A stretch of DNA of 64,000 bases from Methanolobus tindarius DSM 2278 (GCF_000504205.1 NZ_AZAJ01000001.1:2392879-2456878); one strand, 5' to 3'; counted from the stretch's first letter, positions 1 to 8,541 are shown. A program made the numbers and translations. Notes: generated from the letters alone by a model not told the origin.

Positions 1-21
1 TTGAAATTTCGGAGAATCTCA

Positions 22-432
22 ATGGATAGCTGGATTAAGAATTTACTTGTAACTCTGGACGAAAAACTGGATGAAGCAACAAAGATCAAAATAATGGAAG
101 CATGTGGAGCGGACTGTCCTTTCACCCACCTTAATGATGAAAAACTGATGGAAATAAAAAAATCGTCAGGGAATGAATCTGAGTTTCTCCAAAAACTCTC
201 AAAAGAGTGGCGCGTAATATTTGAAAATGGAAATGTGTATGTGGTTTTTGACAAATGCTACTGTCCGCTTGTAAATGAAAATCCGGAAGGTGCTTCTAAG
301 ACACTCTGCTATTGTACAATGGGAAATCTCAAAAAGAAGTTCAGGCTTGGACTTGACAGGGATGTTGAAATTGTTATGGAGAAAACCGTACTTGCCGGAG
401 ATGAAGAATGTCGCTTCAGGGTGATGGTATGA
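22..432 (+). CDS. Cys-rich small protein, function unknown
   Basis: A 136-residue soluble protein. The frame is open back to base 1, but an SD-like GGAG at 10-13 sits correctly before the ATG at 22, so that start is preferred. Paired cysteines are visible: CGADC near residue 28, CYC near 77, CYC near 96, and a C-terminal G-D-E-E-C-R-F. The last element loosely resembles the C-terminal end of V4R/hydrocarbon-binding-like domains, where a late Cys is often functional; this is resemblance only. No membrane segment or signal peptide is seen. The gene converges on the MscS gene at 461. The cysteine arrangement fits a metal- or redox-sensing role, which is inference. Confidence is high for a real gene and low for function. 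Confidence 0.7.
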   Translation: MDSWIKNLLVTLDEKLDEATKIKIMEACGADCPFTHLNDEKLMEIKKSSGNESEFLQKLSKEWRVIFENGNVYVVFDKCYCPLVNENPEGASKTLCYCTMGNLKKKFRLGLDRDVEIVMEKTVLAGDEECRFRVMV

Positions 433-460
433 GTTGTTTGTCTGTTCAATAGCTGTCATC

Positions 461-1324
461 TCAATTACTGTCTCTATGGACTCTCCGGTTATTTAATTTT
501 AAGTCACGATTTTCATATCCCAATATATTTAACTCAGGAGCTTTAATCCCGGCTTTATGGAACTCATTCCATGCTCTTCTTGTTACATCCGATCTGTAAA
601 CAAATTCATCCCGAAGGTCATTTACATAAGCTTTTGCTGTGATGATTTTGTAAAACGGATGGTCGTTAAGGAGCATTATGACAGGTCTTGAAGATGAGAT
701 GTAAACAAAACGGGAAGTGACAACTGCTTCTCTTAATATCTTAATGGCCAGATCAGCATCAGAGTTGTTGTTAATATACACGTTAAGTTCGGCCATCATT
801 TCCGAACTGCCTGCATTGCCACTTGCCACACATTCTGTAAATATCAGGTTATTAGGAGCTGAGACAGTATTGTCATAGGGAGTTACAAGTCTGGTGGATC
901 TTAAACCTATGTCAGTTACCTCACCATAATATTCTCCTATTTCAATTCTGTCCCCTACCTGATATGGTTTTTCCATTACTATGACAAAACCAGCTGCAAG
1001 ATCCGCTAAATAATCCCTTAGTGCTAAACCTATTGCTGCACCAAGAAGTGCCATCAATATCATTACCTGACTTACTGAGAATGCAAAGACTGCTGTAAGA
1101 ATATAATAGATAGCGAAGAGGTAAATGAAGACTTTAATTATGGGGATTATTGTTTTTAGATGAAGCCTGTGTCTCCATATTTTTTCAGAGATGTAGCTGA
1201 GAAGGGATGCGACTATCTTTGTAATTAGAAACGCAATGAAAAATATGGCAACTGAAAGTAATATGGAAGTAAAGTCAATTCCCTGAAAATTTTCAATTAA
1301 TAATTCGATGTTGGATTCTGCCAT
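461..1324 (-). CDS. MscS-family mechanosensitive channel
   Basis: Small-conductance mechanosensitive channel of 287 residues that would release solutes on osmotic downshock. Three N-terminal hydrophobic segments lie at about residues 15-38, 55-85 and 88-115. The third has the small-residue helix (ALLGAAIGLALRDY) typical of the MscS pore, followed by the beta-domain signature GDRIEIGEYYGEVTDIGLRS and a T-x-DN...PN stretch. The ATG at 1322-1324 is chosen over the GTG six bases upstream because AGGTG lies five bases before it. That ATG overlaps the stop codon of the upstream ATPase gene by one base (TAATG), which indicates translational coupling. The C-terminal domain is short, as in minimal archaeal MscS proteins. 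Confidence 0.92.
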   Translation of the reverse strand: MAESNIELLIENFQGIDFTSILLSVAIFFIAFLITKIVASLLSYISEKIWRHRLHLKTIIPIIKVFIYLFAIYYILTAVFAFSVSQVMILMALLGAAIGLALRDYLADLAAGFVIVMEKPYQVGDRIEIGEYYGEVTDIGLRSTRLVTPYDNTVSAPNNLIFTECVASGNAGSSEMMAELNVYINNNSDADLAIKILREAVVTSRFVYISSSRPVIMLLNDHPFYKIITAKAYVNDLRDEFVYRSDVTRRAWNEFHKAGIKAPELNILGYENRDLKLNNRRVHRDSN

Positions 1325-2370
1325 TACCACACCTGCCTTATTTTTTCCAGATAACTAATTGCAGAATACATTTTCTCAGGCTTTATGCTGTAATAGTTAT
1401 CATCTTTGACAATGAGATCCATATCTGACAACTGGAAGAAAGCTTTGTTTATTTCCGTGGAATTTCCACTGCAATCCCAGCTTATTGAGTCTGCGATTTC
1501 ATCTTTTGTGATATGGCCGTATGAGATTATCAGGGCCAGAATGAACTGCCCGGTATTGTCAAGATCAATGTCAATATGGGCATCTGTGGTGCTGCTCACT
1601 TTTATCTGGTTATTGTCAAGCCATTTGGTCCATATTTCCTTTGCAAGTCCCGGATTGCCATAAGATATTTTTGTTATTTCTCTGAGTATTACCGATTCCG
1701 GACTTTCATCATTATTTCTCTGTAGCAAAGAGAGCAGGTAAGAATAATTGATGTGTACACTATACAAATGTAATTTGCTTTTTGTTATCTTTTCAAGTAC
1801 CGGTTTTCTGGCTATTTCAATAACGTTTTTCTCTTCTTTCTGAGTATCATCTACAAATTCGATATCACTATTATCCTGAAGTAAAAAGTCTTTCATTTCC
1901 TCTTTTTCAAGTGAAGGAATTGTGATCTTAACAGAGAAATATTTGCTTATGTTTAGTACCTGGTCGAGATAGTTCCATGAATGTATGTTCCATGTGGTGA
2001 TACAAATTCCGTTGTCCTGTAACAGCATTTTGTTTAGGAATTCCTCTATTGTATCAAAGCCGCCTATCTTTCTTGTGTACAGGTAATGACAGTTATCAAA
2101 TATCATTATCCTTTCTTTTTTATCAGGAAGTGGAATATCTGATTTGTTTTTGGGAACCGATGAAAAAGTAGTCCTCGTTGTCTGACCAGGATAGGTTTGA
2201 ATTATATCTTCCACAAGCTGGGATTTTCCTCCGTAGGGTAAGGACAGTATCGCAATATTAAGCTTTTTTTCAGGGACATTATCGCTTATGGCTTTATTGA
2301 TAGTTTCAACTGCTTTATCAAAACCATAATGCAATTTACCTCCTGAATAGGTATTATAAGACGTTGTCAT
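1324..2370 (-). CDS. P-loop ATPase coupled to MscS
   Basis: A 348-residue ATPase with a C-terminal winged-helix-like part. A P-loop is visible at about residues 43-52 as SLPYGGKSQL, which keeps GKS but lacks the usual first Gly of GxxxxGK[ST]. A Walker B-like RIMIFDNCH follows near residue 90. The centre resembles AAA/STAND-type ATPases; the last 80 residues (GHITKDEIADSISWDC) look like a small helix-turn-helix domain. It is the upstream gene of a two-gene operon, and its TAA overlaps the ATG of the MscS gene. The coupling suggests regulation of, or a shared role with, the channel (inference). I cannot name the family more precisely. Confidence 0.75.
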   Translation of the reverse strand: MTTSYNTYSGGKLHYGFDKAVETINKAISDNVPEKKLNIAILSLPYGGKSQLVEDIIQTYPGQTTRTTFSSVPKNKSDIPLPDKKERIMIFDNCHYLYTRKIGGFDTIEEFLNKMLLQDNGICITTWNIHSWNYLDQVLNISKYFSVKITIPSLEKEEMKDFLLQDNSDIEFVDDTQKEEKNVIEIARKPVLEKITKSKLHLYSVHINYSYLLSLLQRNNDESPESVILREITKISYGNPGLAKEIWTKWLDNNQIKVSSTTDAHIDIDLDNTGQFILALIISYGHITKDEIADSISWDCSGNSTEINKAFFQLSDMDLIVKDDNYYSIKPEKMYSAISYLEKIRQVW

Positions 2371-2796
2371 ATGTTCTGAAATTAATAAACATGTTAAATA
2401 TTTTGTTCAATAACCACTTGCAGAGAAGTGTTTGTAACTCCCAGAGAAAGTAAGCTGTAAAATTATAAATAGTTCATGATTGGTCATTCCATCTTTTTTT
2501 ATGTTTGTATATAAGTAAAGACATCAGTCAAACTTCACAATTAATTTGAATCTAAATTTTGATAAGTATCAATGAGCACAACATAATTTAGGAATTATAG
2601 TTAAATTTGTATATTTAATGCAGGAATACAATTACCTAGTTACTTTCAGGAATATGTGAACAAAAGATCTGATCCAATGAGAAACTTTGCTAATACTGAT
2701 GTCGAAATTCTCAGGTAAATATAGAAGTGCTGCTAAGTTTCAATTGATAAAGAGAGAATAAAAAGGAAATTAATGCAGATATGCAGGGGAATTTGA
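2371..2796. other. Divergent AT-rich intergenic region
   Basis: A 426-bp non-coding stretch between the leftward ATPase gene and the rightward Cache gene. TATA-like sequences occur on the plus strand around 2460-2470 (AATTATAAATAG) and further AT-rich blocks lie around 2580-2620. The Cache gene has an SD-like AGGGGAA just before its start. No ORF or tRNA was seen. Confidence 0.5.
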
Positions 2797-5196
2797 ATGG
2801 GAGAGGAAAAAAGCTTCAGTGTTTTTGATCCTTCGATACGTTTTGAACATCGGGAATTTTATGAAGAGATCGTTAATGAACTCAATGTTATTATTCCGGT
2901 ATGTTTTTACGGAGAAGCTATTGCTATTTCAATAAGTGAAAATGCAACAGAACAGGATCAGATTACCGAATTAATGAAACGCGTGGAAAACTTTTCACGC
3001 CAGTTGTTGCAAATAACAAAGAAATTATTTGACCAGTATTACATTGCCAAAGAAGAACAACATGAATCAATTCTTCATACCACTGCTTACAATAAGATCA
3101 ACACTCTGGACAGGAATCTTCTTGAGCGGACCTGTGATGTGAGGTGGTGGGCTCTTGAAACTGCTTTTAGTGATTGTATTGAGTTTTATGAAAAAATCAG
3201 GCAAGACTCGGGTCCCATTTTGCATATTCTGGAAAATGTCCAGTTTCAATCTCAAGCCGGCGGGCAGGAAATTGCAGAGAGAACTGATTTTTCCATTTCA
3301 GTTTCAGAATCAAAAATGCTTTCTCAAATCACCGATAAGCTCAGAGCTTTTTCCGGATTACTAAAAGATAACGCTTTAAAGAGCTTTATAAGTGTATTTA
3401 AGCAATTTTGCCATAAATTTCAGGGAAGGGAAGAAAGCAGAAAATCACTGGAAGCTTTTTTGCAGGACCTGTTGGAGCTTGATTCCAGGATATCCTTTGC
3501 TTGCTATCGGCTGGAGGACATAAAAAATTCGTATACACTTTATCGAGATCTGGTAATTGCGGATTCAGAAGGATATATACTTGCGAATTCAAACAGCCAT
3601 AGAAGAGCAGAAGTTCTGGGTACCAGGGTAAATGATGAAGACTGGTTTATCAGGGCTTTGAACACCCAGAACGGAACAGAATATGTTGCCCAGGATATTT
3701 GTCCATCAAAAGTAGAAGAACAGCTTTCTCTTGTGTATTCCACTGCTGTTCGTGAGAATAGTGATGAACGTGGAAAGGTGCTTGGTGCCATGGGAATCTT
3801 CTTTGATTTCCAGGGAGAAGCCGGAATTATTCTGGATGAATATATGCCTTTAACTGAGGATGGGCTCATACAGGATGGCTGTTATTCTATGTTTACCAGC
3901 AGCGATGGAAAAATCATAGCTTCTACGGATGAAGATATACTTGAGATCGGTAAAAAGGCGCATATTCCAAGAAATAATCGTGCTCTTGCTGATGGTGAGC
4001 AGGTTAATACCTATATGGCTTTTGAAGGAGTTGACTCCGCAATTTTCTCTTCCAGAACAGATGGCTATCTGGAATACCGTGGGCTTGGCTGGAGTTCCCA
4101 TGTAATTCTTCCAAAATCACATATTTTTGCGGACACAATTCAGGCTGATGGGTTCAATATTGAAGCAAAGGAGTTAATGAATTCCAATATTAATCCTGAT
4201 ATTAACAAACAGACTTACGCAAAAATACAGAATGATAAAGATGATATTCAATTAATATCACTTAACGGGACTATATACGCCTCTAAAATGGGAAACCGTG
4301 GTGATCAGCTGGGGCCAATTTTCAGTCAGATAACCCATTCCAGCAATTTTATTACCTCTAAAATGGAAGAACTGCTACAGGAGATGGCAACCGTTGAACT
4401 CCAATTGAATTTAAAGACGCTGGAAAACTTTGCTAAACAGGCAATTGATCTTGTTGACAGGAACCTCTTTGAAAGGTCGGCTGATATCCGCTGGTGGTCA
4501 ACTGATGAATATTTCTGGAAAGCTCTTTCACATCCTTCAGAAGAAGAATTCATGAAAGCCAGTGACCGGCTTAAAGTTATCAATGGCAGTTATACAATGT
4601 ACAGGAATCTGGTTTTAGCAGATTCAAGTGGTACTATCAAAGCATGTTCAAATACAGAGTTGATGGATGAGCTTAGTGAAATTGATGTTTCAGATCATAT
4701 CTGGTTTCAGGAGGGTAGCAATACTTCACGTTCAAGCCAGTATGCTGTTCAGGATGTTATGGATTCTCCTCTTGAAAAGGATAAACCACGTTCTCTGATT
4801 TATGCCGGTGGTGTTCGTGAAAATGGAGCACGCGAAGGCAAATCAATTGGTGTGCTTGGCGTACTGTTTGATTGGGACACTGAAGCGAAAACCATATTGG
4901 AAACGTGTCTTCCAAAAGACCGCAAAGGTGATGTTATCCCCGGCAGTGTTGCTGTGTACGTTAATCAGGACTTTGAAGTTATTGAGACAACAGGAGAGAA
5001 TGATTTTTCCGTAGGTTCTGTTCTCTCTCTTCCTCATGAAGTTTCTTTTCTGCATTCTGGTGAGAAAGTTTCCGGTCTTTTTGAATCCAATGGCCAAAAG
5101 TATATTTATGGTGCATGCAGGACAAAGGGATACCGTGAATATCCGGGTTTGAATTGGGTTGCCTGTGTCCTGAGGCCAATTTCTACAGGTGCCTGA
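2797..5196 (+). CDS. Cytosolic double-Cache sensor-like protein
   Basis: A 799-residue protein with an internally duplicated Cache (PDC-like) sensor unit. Both halves start with a helix ending in DRNLxERxxDxRWW (about residues 108-124 and 545-561), then a YTxYRxLVxADSxG beta element (about 247 and 601), a VQD/AQD plus VRENxxxxGKxxGxxGxxFD stretch, and an EYPGLxW or EYRGLGW strand at the end. Cache domains normally bind small ligands outside the cell, but no signal peptide or membrane helix is seen here and no methyl-accepting, kinase or cyclase output domain is present, so it appears to be a free cytosolic sensor. Start ATG follows AGGGGAA. It lies upstream of the potassium channel gene on the same strand, 110 bp apart. 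Confidence 0.8.
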   Translation: MGEEKSFSVFDPSIRFEHREFYEEIVNELNVIIPVCFYGEAIAISISENATEQDQITELMKRVENFSRQLLQITKKLFDQYYIAKEEQHESILHTTAYNKINTLDRNLLERTCDVRWWALETAFSDCIEFYEKIRQDSGPILHILENVQFQSQAGGQEIAERTDFSISVSESKMLSQITDKLRAFSGLLKDNALKSFISVFKQFCHKFQGREESRKSLEAFLQDLLELDSRISFACYRLEDIKNSYTLYRDLVIADSEGYILANSNSHRRAEVLGTRVNDEDWFIRALNTQNGTEYVAQDICPSKVEEQLSLVYSTAVRENSDERGKVLGAMGIFFDFQGEAGIILDEYMPLTEDGLIQDGCYSMFTSSDGKIIASTDEDILEIGKKAHIPRNNRALADGEQVNTYMAFEGVDSAIFSSRTDGYLEYRGLGWSSHVILPKSHIFADTIQADGFNIEAKELMNSNINPDINKQTYAKIQNDKDDIQLISLNGTIYASKMGNRGDQLGPIFSQITHSSNFITSKMEELLQEMATVELQLNLKTLENFAKQAIDLVDRNLFERSADIRWWSTDEYFWKALSHPSEEEFMKASDRLKVINGSYTMYRNLVLADSSGTIKACSNTELMDELSEIDVSDHIWFQEGSNTSRSSQYAVQDVMDSPLEKDKPRSLIYAGGVRENGAREGKSIGVLGVLFDWDTEAKTILETCLPKDRKGDVIPGSVAVYVNQDFEVIETTGENDFSVGSVLSLPHEVSFLHSGEKVSGLFESNGQKYIYGACRTKGYREYPGLNWVACVLRPISTGA

Positions 5197-5306
5197 ATAA
5201 ATGAATGAGGATTTAATGCACTTTTTCTCAGATTTATTCTCTCTCGTTATTTACAGGATTAGCGAATAGTATTTGGACAGGAAAAAAGAATGGGTAATAG
5301 AGAATC

Positions 5307-5726
5307 ATGCTATCATTTGTTCTGACATTCTTTATATTCATTCGTTCGCTCTTCAATATGTTCAAGGAGCCTGAATTTCGAAGCATTTTCACGCTTGTTA
5401 TATTTACCCTGACTCTGGGAACTGTAACCTATCATTCAATAGAAGGATGGACCTGGCTTGATTCCCTATATTTCTCTGTGATAACCCTGACAACAATAGG
5501 CTTCGGAGATTTAGCCCCAGCAACTGATATTGGTAAAATATTCACCATTATCTACGTTTTCATAGGACTTGGAATATTGCTAGGCTTTGTTAATGCCAGT
5601 GGCGAACATTTCAGAAAACAACAGGTAGAGAGAATGTCCCAGCGTAATCCTAATTTCCTGTGGGATTCCGGTGATACTCTGGAGGAGATGGAAAAGGATA
5701 TTCTGGAGAATATTAAGGATGATTAA
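5307..5726 (+). CDS. Two-TM potassium channel (TIGFGD filter)
   Basis: A 139-residue pore-only ion channel (Ion_trans_2 type). A short N-terminal hydrophobic segment (residues 2-15) is followed by TM1 at about 25-43, a pore helix, and the selectivity filter TLTTIGFGDLAP near residues 61-72. TM2 covers about 80-98. The TIGFGD filter is the hallmark of K+ selectivity. No RCK/TrkA-N domain is attached; the C-terminus is a short acidic tail. Whether the upstream Cache protein gates it is unknown, although shared orientation and the 110-bp gap would allow cotranscription. Confidence 0.9.
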   Translation: MLSFVLTFFIFIRSLFNMFKEPEFRSIFTLVIFTLTLGTVTYHSIEGWTWLDSLYFSVITLTTIGFGDLAPATDIGKIFTIIYVFIGLGILLGFVNASGEHFRKQQVERMSQRNPNFLWDSGDTLEEMEKDILENIKDD

Positions 5727-5795
5727 GATGGGTGCTAATGGTAGAGTTTTGTTTCTGGGATAAACTTCTAACTTTAGATTTGAAAGAATCCAGAA

Positions 5796-6635
5796 TTAAC
5801 ATGAAATATCACATATTTTGATAGTTAGTATTTGATTCCACTCAACTATAGTTAACATATTAGATTCAACAATAATTATAAAGTTCTCATCAAAAATAGA
5901 TTTTACTTTCCCTGTAATTGAACATTCTTTAGTGATAATCTCAACAACAGGATAAGATTGTAAACAAGATTCATTAATGGAATTACCAAATTCACGGGAA
6001 TGAGTGATATTTACTAGATGTATAGTTAAAAATACAGCTACCATAGCAAATATTGTAATACTAAATTGGATTATTATTTCCTGGATATCAGTATAAAAAT
6101 CAACTATGTTTGTATTTAAACTATTTATAAAGATCACAATTGATGTAATTATTCCCGCAAATATAACAAAATACACGTCTTTATACAAATTTGCAACCAA
6201 GTTAGAATGCTTTATTAAGTAAGCCTCATCCCTATTATACATATAATTTACAATGAAGGTTGAAATCATTAACATTAACATGGAAATTAAAGTTATCACT
6301 AGGATTTGATCAATAAAAGCTTCCATTAAGTTGCCATCAGCTTGCTTATATAAATACATAAAAGAAGTTCGTGCTCCTACCATACTTGCAATGACGACAA
6401 AAATAGCAAAGATTAATGACGCTGATCCCTGTGGATATTTTCCACTCTCGTATTTAGATAAACAAGAGTCAATTTCTTTATTCAATCTTAAAGCTTCAAT
6501 CCACTGATTTCTTTTGTTGGATTCATCTTTCTTTTTAGTCCATTTTGGAAAAAAATAATTACCAATTATAAGAAGAAGCAATGATAATACAAATGTAAAT
6601 ATTTCGTTAATTGGTATTGAAGTCATCTTTAGCAC
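5796..6635 (-). CDS. Membrane protein, paralogue of the element gene at 11348
   Basis: A 279-residue protein with about five hydrophobic segments (near residues 10-30, 70-92, 108-132, 155-172 and 185-207) and a soluble C-terminal domain. That domain (GKVKSIFDENFIIIVESN, then W-N-Q-I) matches the C-terminus of the gene at 11348 (GKVKDIFDEKFIVLDDGG, then W-E-D-I). Both have the same layout of membrane helices plus a small beta-rich tail. It lies only 247 bp outside the left end of the integrated element and is AT-rich like the element, so it may be older mobile DNA at the same tRNA locus (inference). Function is unknown. Confidence 0.75.
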   Translation of the reverse strand: MLKMTSIPINEIFTFVLSLLLLIIGNYFFPKWTKKKDESNKRNQWIEALRLNKEIDSCLSKYESGKYPQGSASLIFAIFVVIASMVGARTSFMYLYKQADGNLMEAFIDQILVITLISMLMLMISTFIVNYMYNRDEAYLIKHSNLVANLYKDVYFVIFAGIITSIVIFINSLNTNIVDFYTDIQEIIIQFSITIFAMVAVFLTIHLVNITHSREFGNSINESCLQSYPVVEIITKECSITGKVKSIFDENFIIIVESNMLTIVEWNQILTIKICDISC

Positions 6636-6881
6636 TCTTATTTTTACATAAATCGTGTTTCTAATATTATTTCTATTTTGTTATTTTTGTATTTAATGAT
6701 AAATATTTCCTGAATAATACTATTTTTCACCTTATTTGGTATAATTTATCGATAAAAATATCAACTAACATAATCCATTTTGATACTTACTACTTTGAAA
6801 ATACCATCGATTTTAATCTAATACATTAGTATTTCGATATTAAGTCGTAAATTAAAAGAACTGCCAACTCAAAAAAATAAG

Positions 6882-6955
6882 TAAGCCCCTGGAGAGATTC
6901 GAACCCTCGGCCTGCTGATTACGAATCAGCCGCTATACCGCTAAGCCACAGAGGC
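6882..6955. repeat. Left attachment repeat (74 bp)
   Basis: Direct repeat identical to 32022-32095. Identity stops sharply on both sides: GTAAG against CTAAG on the left, GGCTTGC against GGCAAAA on the right. This is the expected product of site-specific integration, but it spans the entire tRNA instead of only its 3' part. Confidence 0.9.
6884..6955 (-). tRNA. tRNA-Thr(CGU), left copy (att)
   Basis: On the minus strand a 72-nt cloverleaf can be drawn: acceptor GCCTCTG pairs with CAGGGGC; anticodon arm GCTGA-TTCGTAA-TCAGC gives anticodon CGU; T arm GAGGG-TTCGAAT-CTCTC. The discriminator is U and no CCA is encoded. The sequence equals the right copy at 32024. Its 5' flank is element DNA and shows no TATA box at the expected distance, so this copy is probably the att duplicate and may be silent. 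Confidence 0.88.
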
Positions 6956-7004
6956 TTGCGGGTTTTGCATTGAATGAGCGCTCAAAATCGACCTCCGTCA
7001 TCAA

Positions 7005-7022
7005 GGTTCAAATCCCTCTTTT
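7005..7022 (+). repeat. T-arm-like inverted repeat, left arm
   Basis: GGTTCAAATCCCTCTTTT occurs 50 bp inside the left tRNA repeat. Its near-perfect reverse complement (17 of 18) lies just inside the right tRNA repeat at 31994-32011. The GGTTCAAATC core resembles a tRNA T loop. Candidate recombinase arm sites or remains of an earlier att site. Confidence 0.6.
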
Positions 7023-7037
7023 CACGGATGGTTATTA

Positions 7038-8084
7038 ATGGAGATGGGAATTTATCGATTGAATCTTGCAAGGCGTATAGAAAAATTGAAACAATCTGAC
7101 ATATCGGATACGAATAAAAGCCTTATTCAAAGTTTTGTGCATTTTTGTGTGGTTACTGGTATTGGTGAGCATAGGATTCTCAAATATATTTCTACGCTGA
7201 AATGCATAGCAATCAGCATTCAAACCGATTTTGATAAAGTTGACCTTGAATGTCTTCAGTCATATGTTGCAACCCTTGAGCAATCGGATTATAGTGAGCA
7301 TACAAAGCACGATTACAAGGTCACCATCAAGAAATTCTATAGATGGCACTACGATGACGAAAACCCTAAACTCATCAAATGGATAAAAGCTAGAATCAAC
7401 ACTAAGCGGTGTAAATCGCCGGAAGCAGTTCTGAATGAACCAGAAGTACTTCAACTCATAGATATATCATCAAATCGTCGTGATAAGGCTCTTATCGCTC
7501 TTCTGTGGGACATTGGAGGGCGTATTGGAGAGATTGGTACATTGCTAATTAAGCATGTTCTTTTTGATGATATGGGGGCTGTCATTCATGTCAACGGTAA
7601 AACGGGTCCTAGAAGGGTGCGAGCAGTATTCTCCGTTCAGTATCTCAAGGAATGGATTTCCGAGCATCCCGGTAAAGATGACCCGGAGGCTCCACTGTGG
7701 ATTAAATTAAATTCTGGTAGTAAAGTTGTTATGCTTCAGTACGGTGCCATCAGGATGCAACTAATTAAAATTGCTAAACGAGCAGGCACAAATAAACGAA
7801 TTCATGCACATCTATTCAGACATAGCCGGGCCACTCATATGGCGAATTATCTAACAGAATTTCAGATGTGCCAATATTTTGGATGGACCCTTGGCTCTGA
7901 CATGCCAGCTACGTATGTTCACCTGTCAGGTCGTGACGTGGATGATGCGGTTCTTAAGGCAAATGGTGTGAAGCAAGGTGAAAGTTCCTTTATGAATGAG
8001 TATATGGGGAATTTGGATGTATCTGATATTGATGTGTTGGTGGAGCAGAAACTGAAATCGATGATGTTGAAATTATTGACTTAA
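7038..8084 (+). CDS. Tyrosine recombinase (integrase)
   Basis: A 348-residue site-specific recombinase expected to integrate and excise the element at the tRNA-Thr gene. An N-terminal SAM-like core-binding domain (about 1-125) precedes the catalytic domain. Catalytic residues can be read: Arg in GGRIGE (near 160), Lys in NGKTGPRR (near 190), HLFRHS (near 258), and the nucleophile in ATYVHLS (near 293). The usual second H/W before the Tyr appears as GWT. It starts 83 bp from the left att repeat, the usual integrase position, with a possible SD (GGATGG) before ATG 7038. The gene is intact and not split by att, so it is not of the SSV type that is disrupted on integration. Confidence 0.92.
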   Translation: MEMGIYRLNLARRIEKLKQSDISDTNKSLIQSFVHFCVVTGIGEHRILKYISTLKCIAISIQTDFDKVDLECLQSYVATLEQSDYSEHTKHDYKVTIKKFYRWHYDDENPKLIKWIKARINTKRCKSPEAVLNEPEVLQLIDISSNRRDKALIALLWDIGGRIGEIGTLLIKHVLFDDMGAVIHVNGKTGPRRVRAVFSVQYLKEWISEHPGKDDPEAPLWIKLNSGSKVVMLQYGAIRMQLIKIAKRAGTNKRIHAHLFRHSRATHMANYLTEFQMCQYFGWTLGSDMPATYVHLSGRDVDDAVLKANGVKQGESSFMNEYMGNLDVSDIDVLVEQKLKSMMLKLLT

Positions 8085-8189
8085 TCATCTTTTCTTACCA
8101 TATTCAAAACTTGTTTTATTATCATGTAAAATTAGCGAAATGATATGCCGTTTTTTAACTGTACTTTTTTTCTTCTTTCATTTTTTGAT

Positions 8190-8202
8190 AATCCGTATAC
8201 CT
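8190..8202 (+). promoter_or_regulatory. 13-bp element motif, copy 1
   Basis: AATCCGTATACCT. Identical copies occur at 14536-14548 and 31906-31918, all intergenic and all inside the element. Here it lies 45 bp upstream of the TATA box at 8248 that should drive the RHH and helicase genes. Candidate operator for an element regulator. Confidence 0.6.
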
Positions 8203-8247
8203 AACAATCTCACATTAGTCTATGTAAGTTTTCTACAGAAGGATACT

Positions 8248-8258
8248 TTTATATATAA
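8248..8258 (+). promoter_or_regulatory. TATA box for RHH-helicase operon
   Basis: TTTATATATAA, a strong archaeal TATA-like sequence. Transcription would start about 25 bp downstream, close to the ATG at 8271. Confidence 0.6.
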
Positions 8259-8270
8259 CTTAAACAAGCA

Positions 8271-8336
8271 ATGATGTCGACTGATATCGTTTTTGCCAAA
8301 ATGTATTTATTTGAATACGAGGATTATAACATGTGA
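8271..8336 (+). CDS. Possible 21-residue leader peptide
   Basis: A short ORF (MMSTDIVFAKMYLFEYEDYN plus a final M) begins where the TATA box at 8248 predicts the transcript start, so it could be translated leaderless. It ends in TGA at 8334-8336, four bases before the ATG of the RHH gene at 8341, which has no well-placed SD. Termination-reinitiation coupling is possible. No homology claim is made. Confidence 0.3.
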   Translation: MMSTDIVFAKMYLFEYEDYNM

Positions 8337-8340
8337 TAAA

Positions 8341-8499
8341 ATGATAAGAAGACATAACAGAACTTTTACTATTGACATAGTTCTAGATGACAAAATAAAC
8401 GACATAAAAGGCAATCACAGTCGTTCTGATGTAGTAAATAAAGCCCTAGCTCACTATTTTGAAAGCATTTACAATGAAGAAAAAGTAAATAATAATTAA
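8341..8499 (+). CDS. Ribbon-helix-helix regulator
   Basis: A 52-residue protein with the pattern of a CopG/Arc-type ribbon-helix-helix DNA-binding domain: a short basic start, the strand FTIDIVLDD, then helices KINDIKG and SRSDVVNKALAHYFESI. Such proteins commonly control copy number or early promoters in plasmids. The frame is open upstream to a TTG at 8293, but ATG 8341 leaves exactly the RHH fold. It is the first gene before the helicase and lies downstream of 13-bp motif copy 1, so autoregulation through that motif is an attractive but untested idea. Confidence 0.7.
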   Translation: MIRRHNRTFTIDIVLDDKINDIKGNHSRSDVVNKALAHYFESIYNEEKVNNN

Positions 8500-8515
8500 T
8501 CCTAAAAAGATGCGT

Positions 8516-8541
8516 AGCCGTCGTCTTTGCCCACAACGGCT
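8516..8541 (+). other. Hairpin before helicase gene
   Basis: AGCCGTCGT and ACAACGGCT can pair (8 of 9 positions) around an 8-base loop, between the RHH stop and the helicase ATG at 8559. It could limit translation of the helicase or partly terminate transcription. There is no T-run after it. Confidence 0.45.

Noticed and set aside
7001-7025. Second tRNA gene suggested by GGTTCAAATCCCTC
   Set aside because: The T-loop-like core is there, but no T stem, anticodon arm or acceptor stem can be formed around it.
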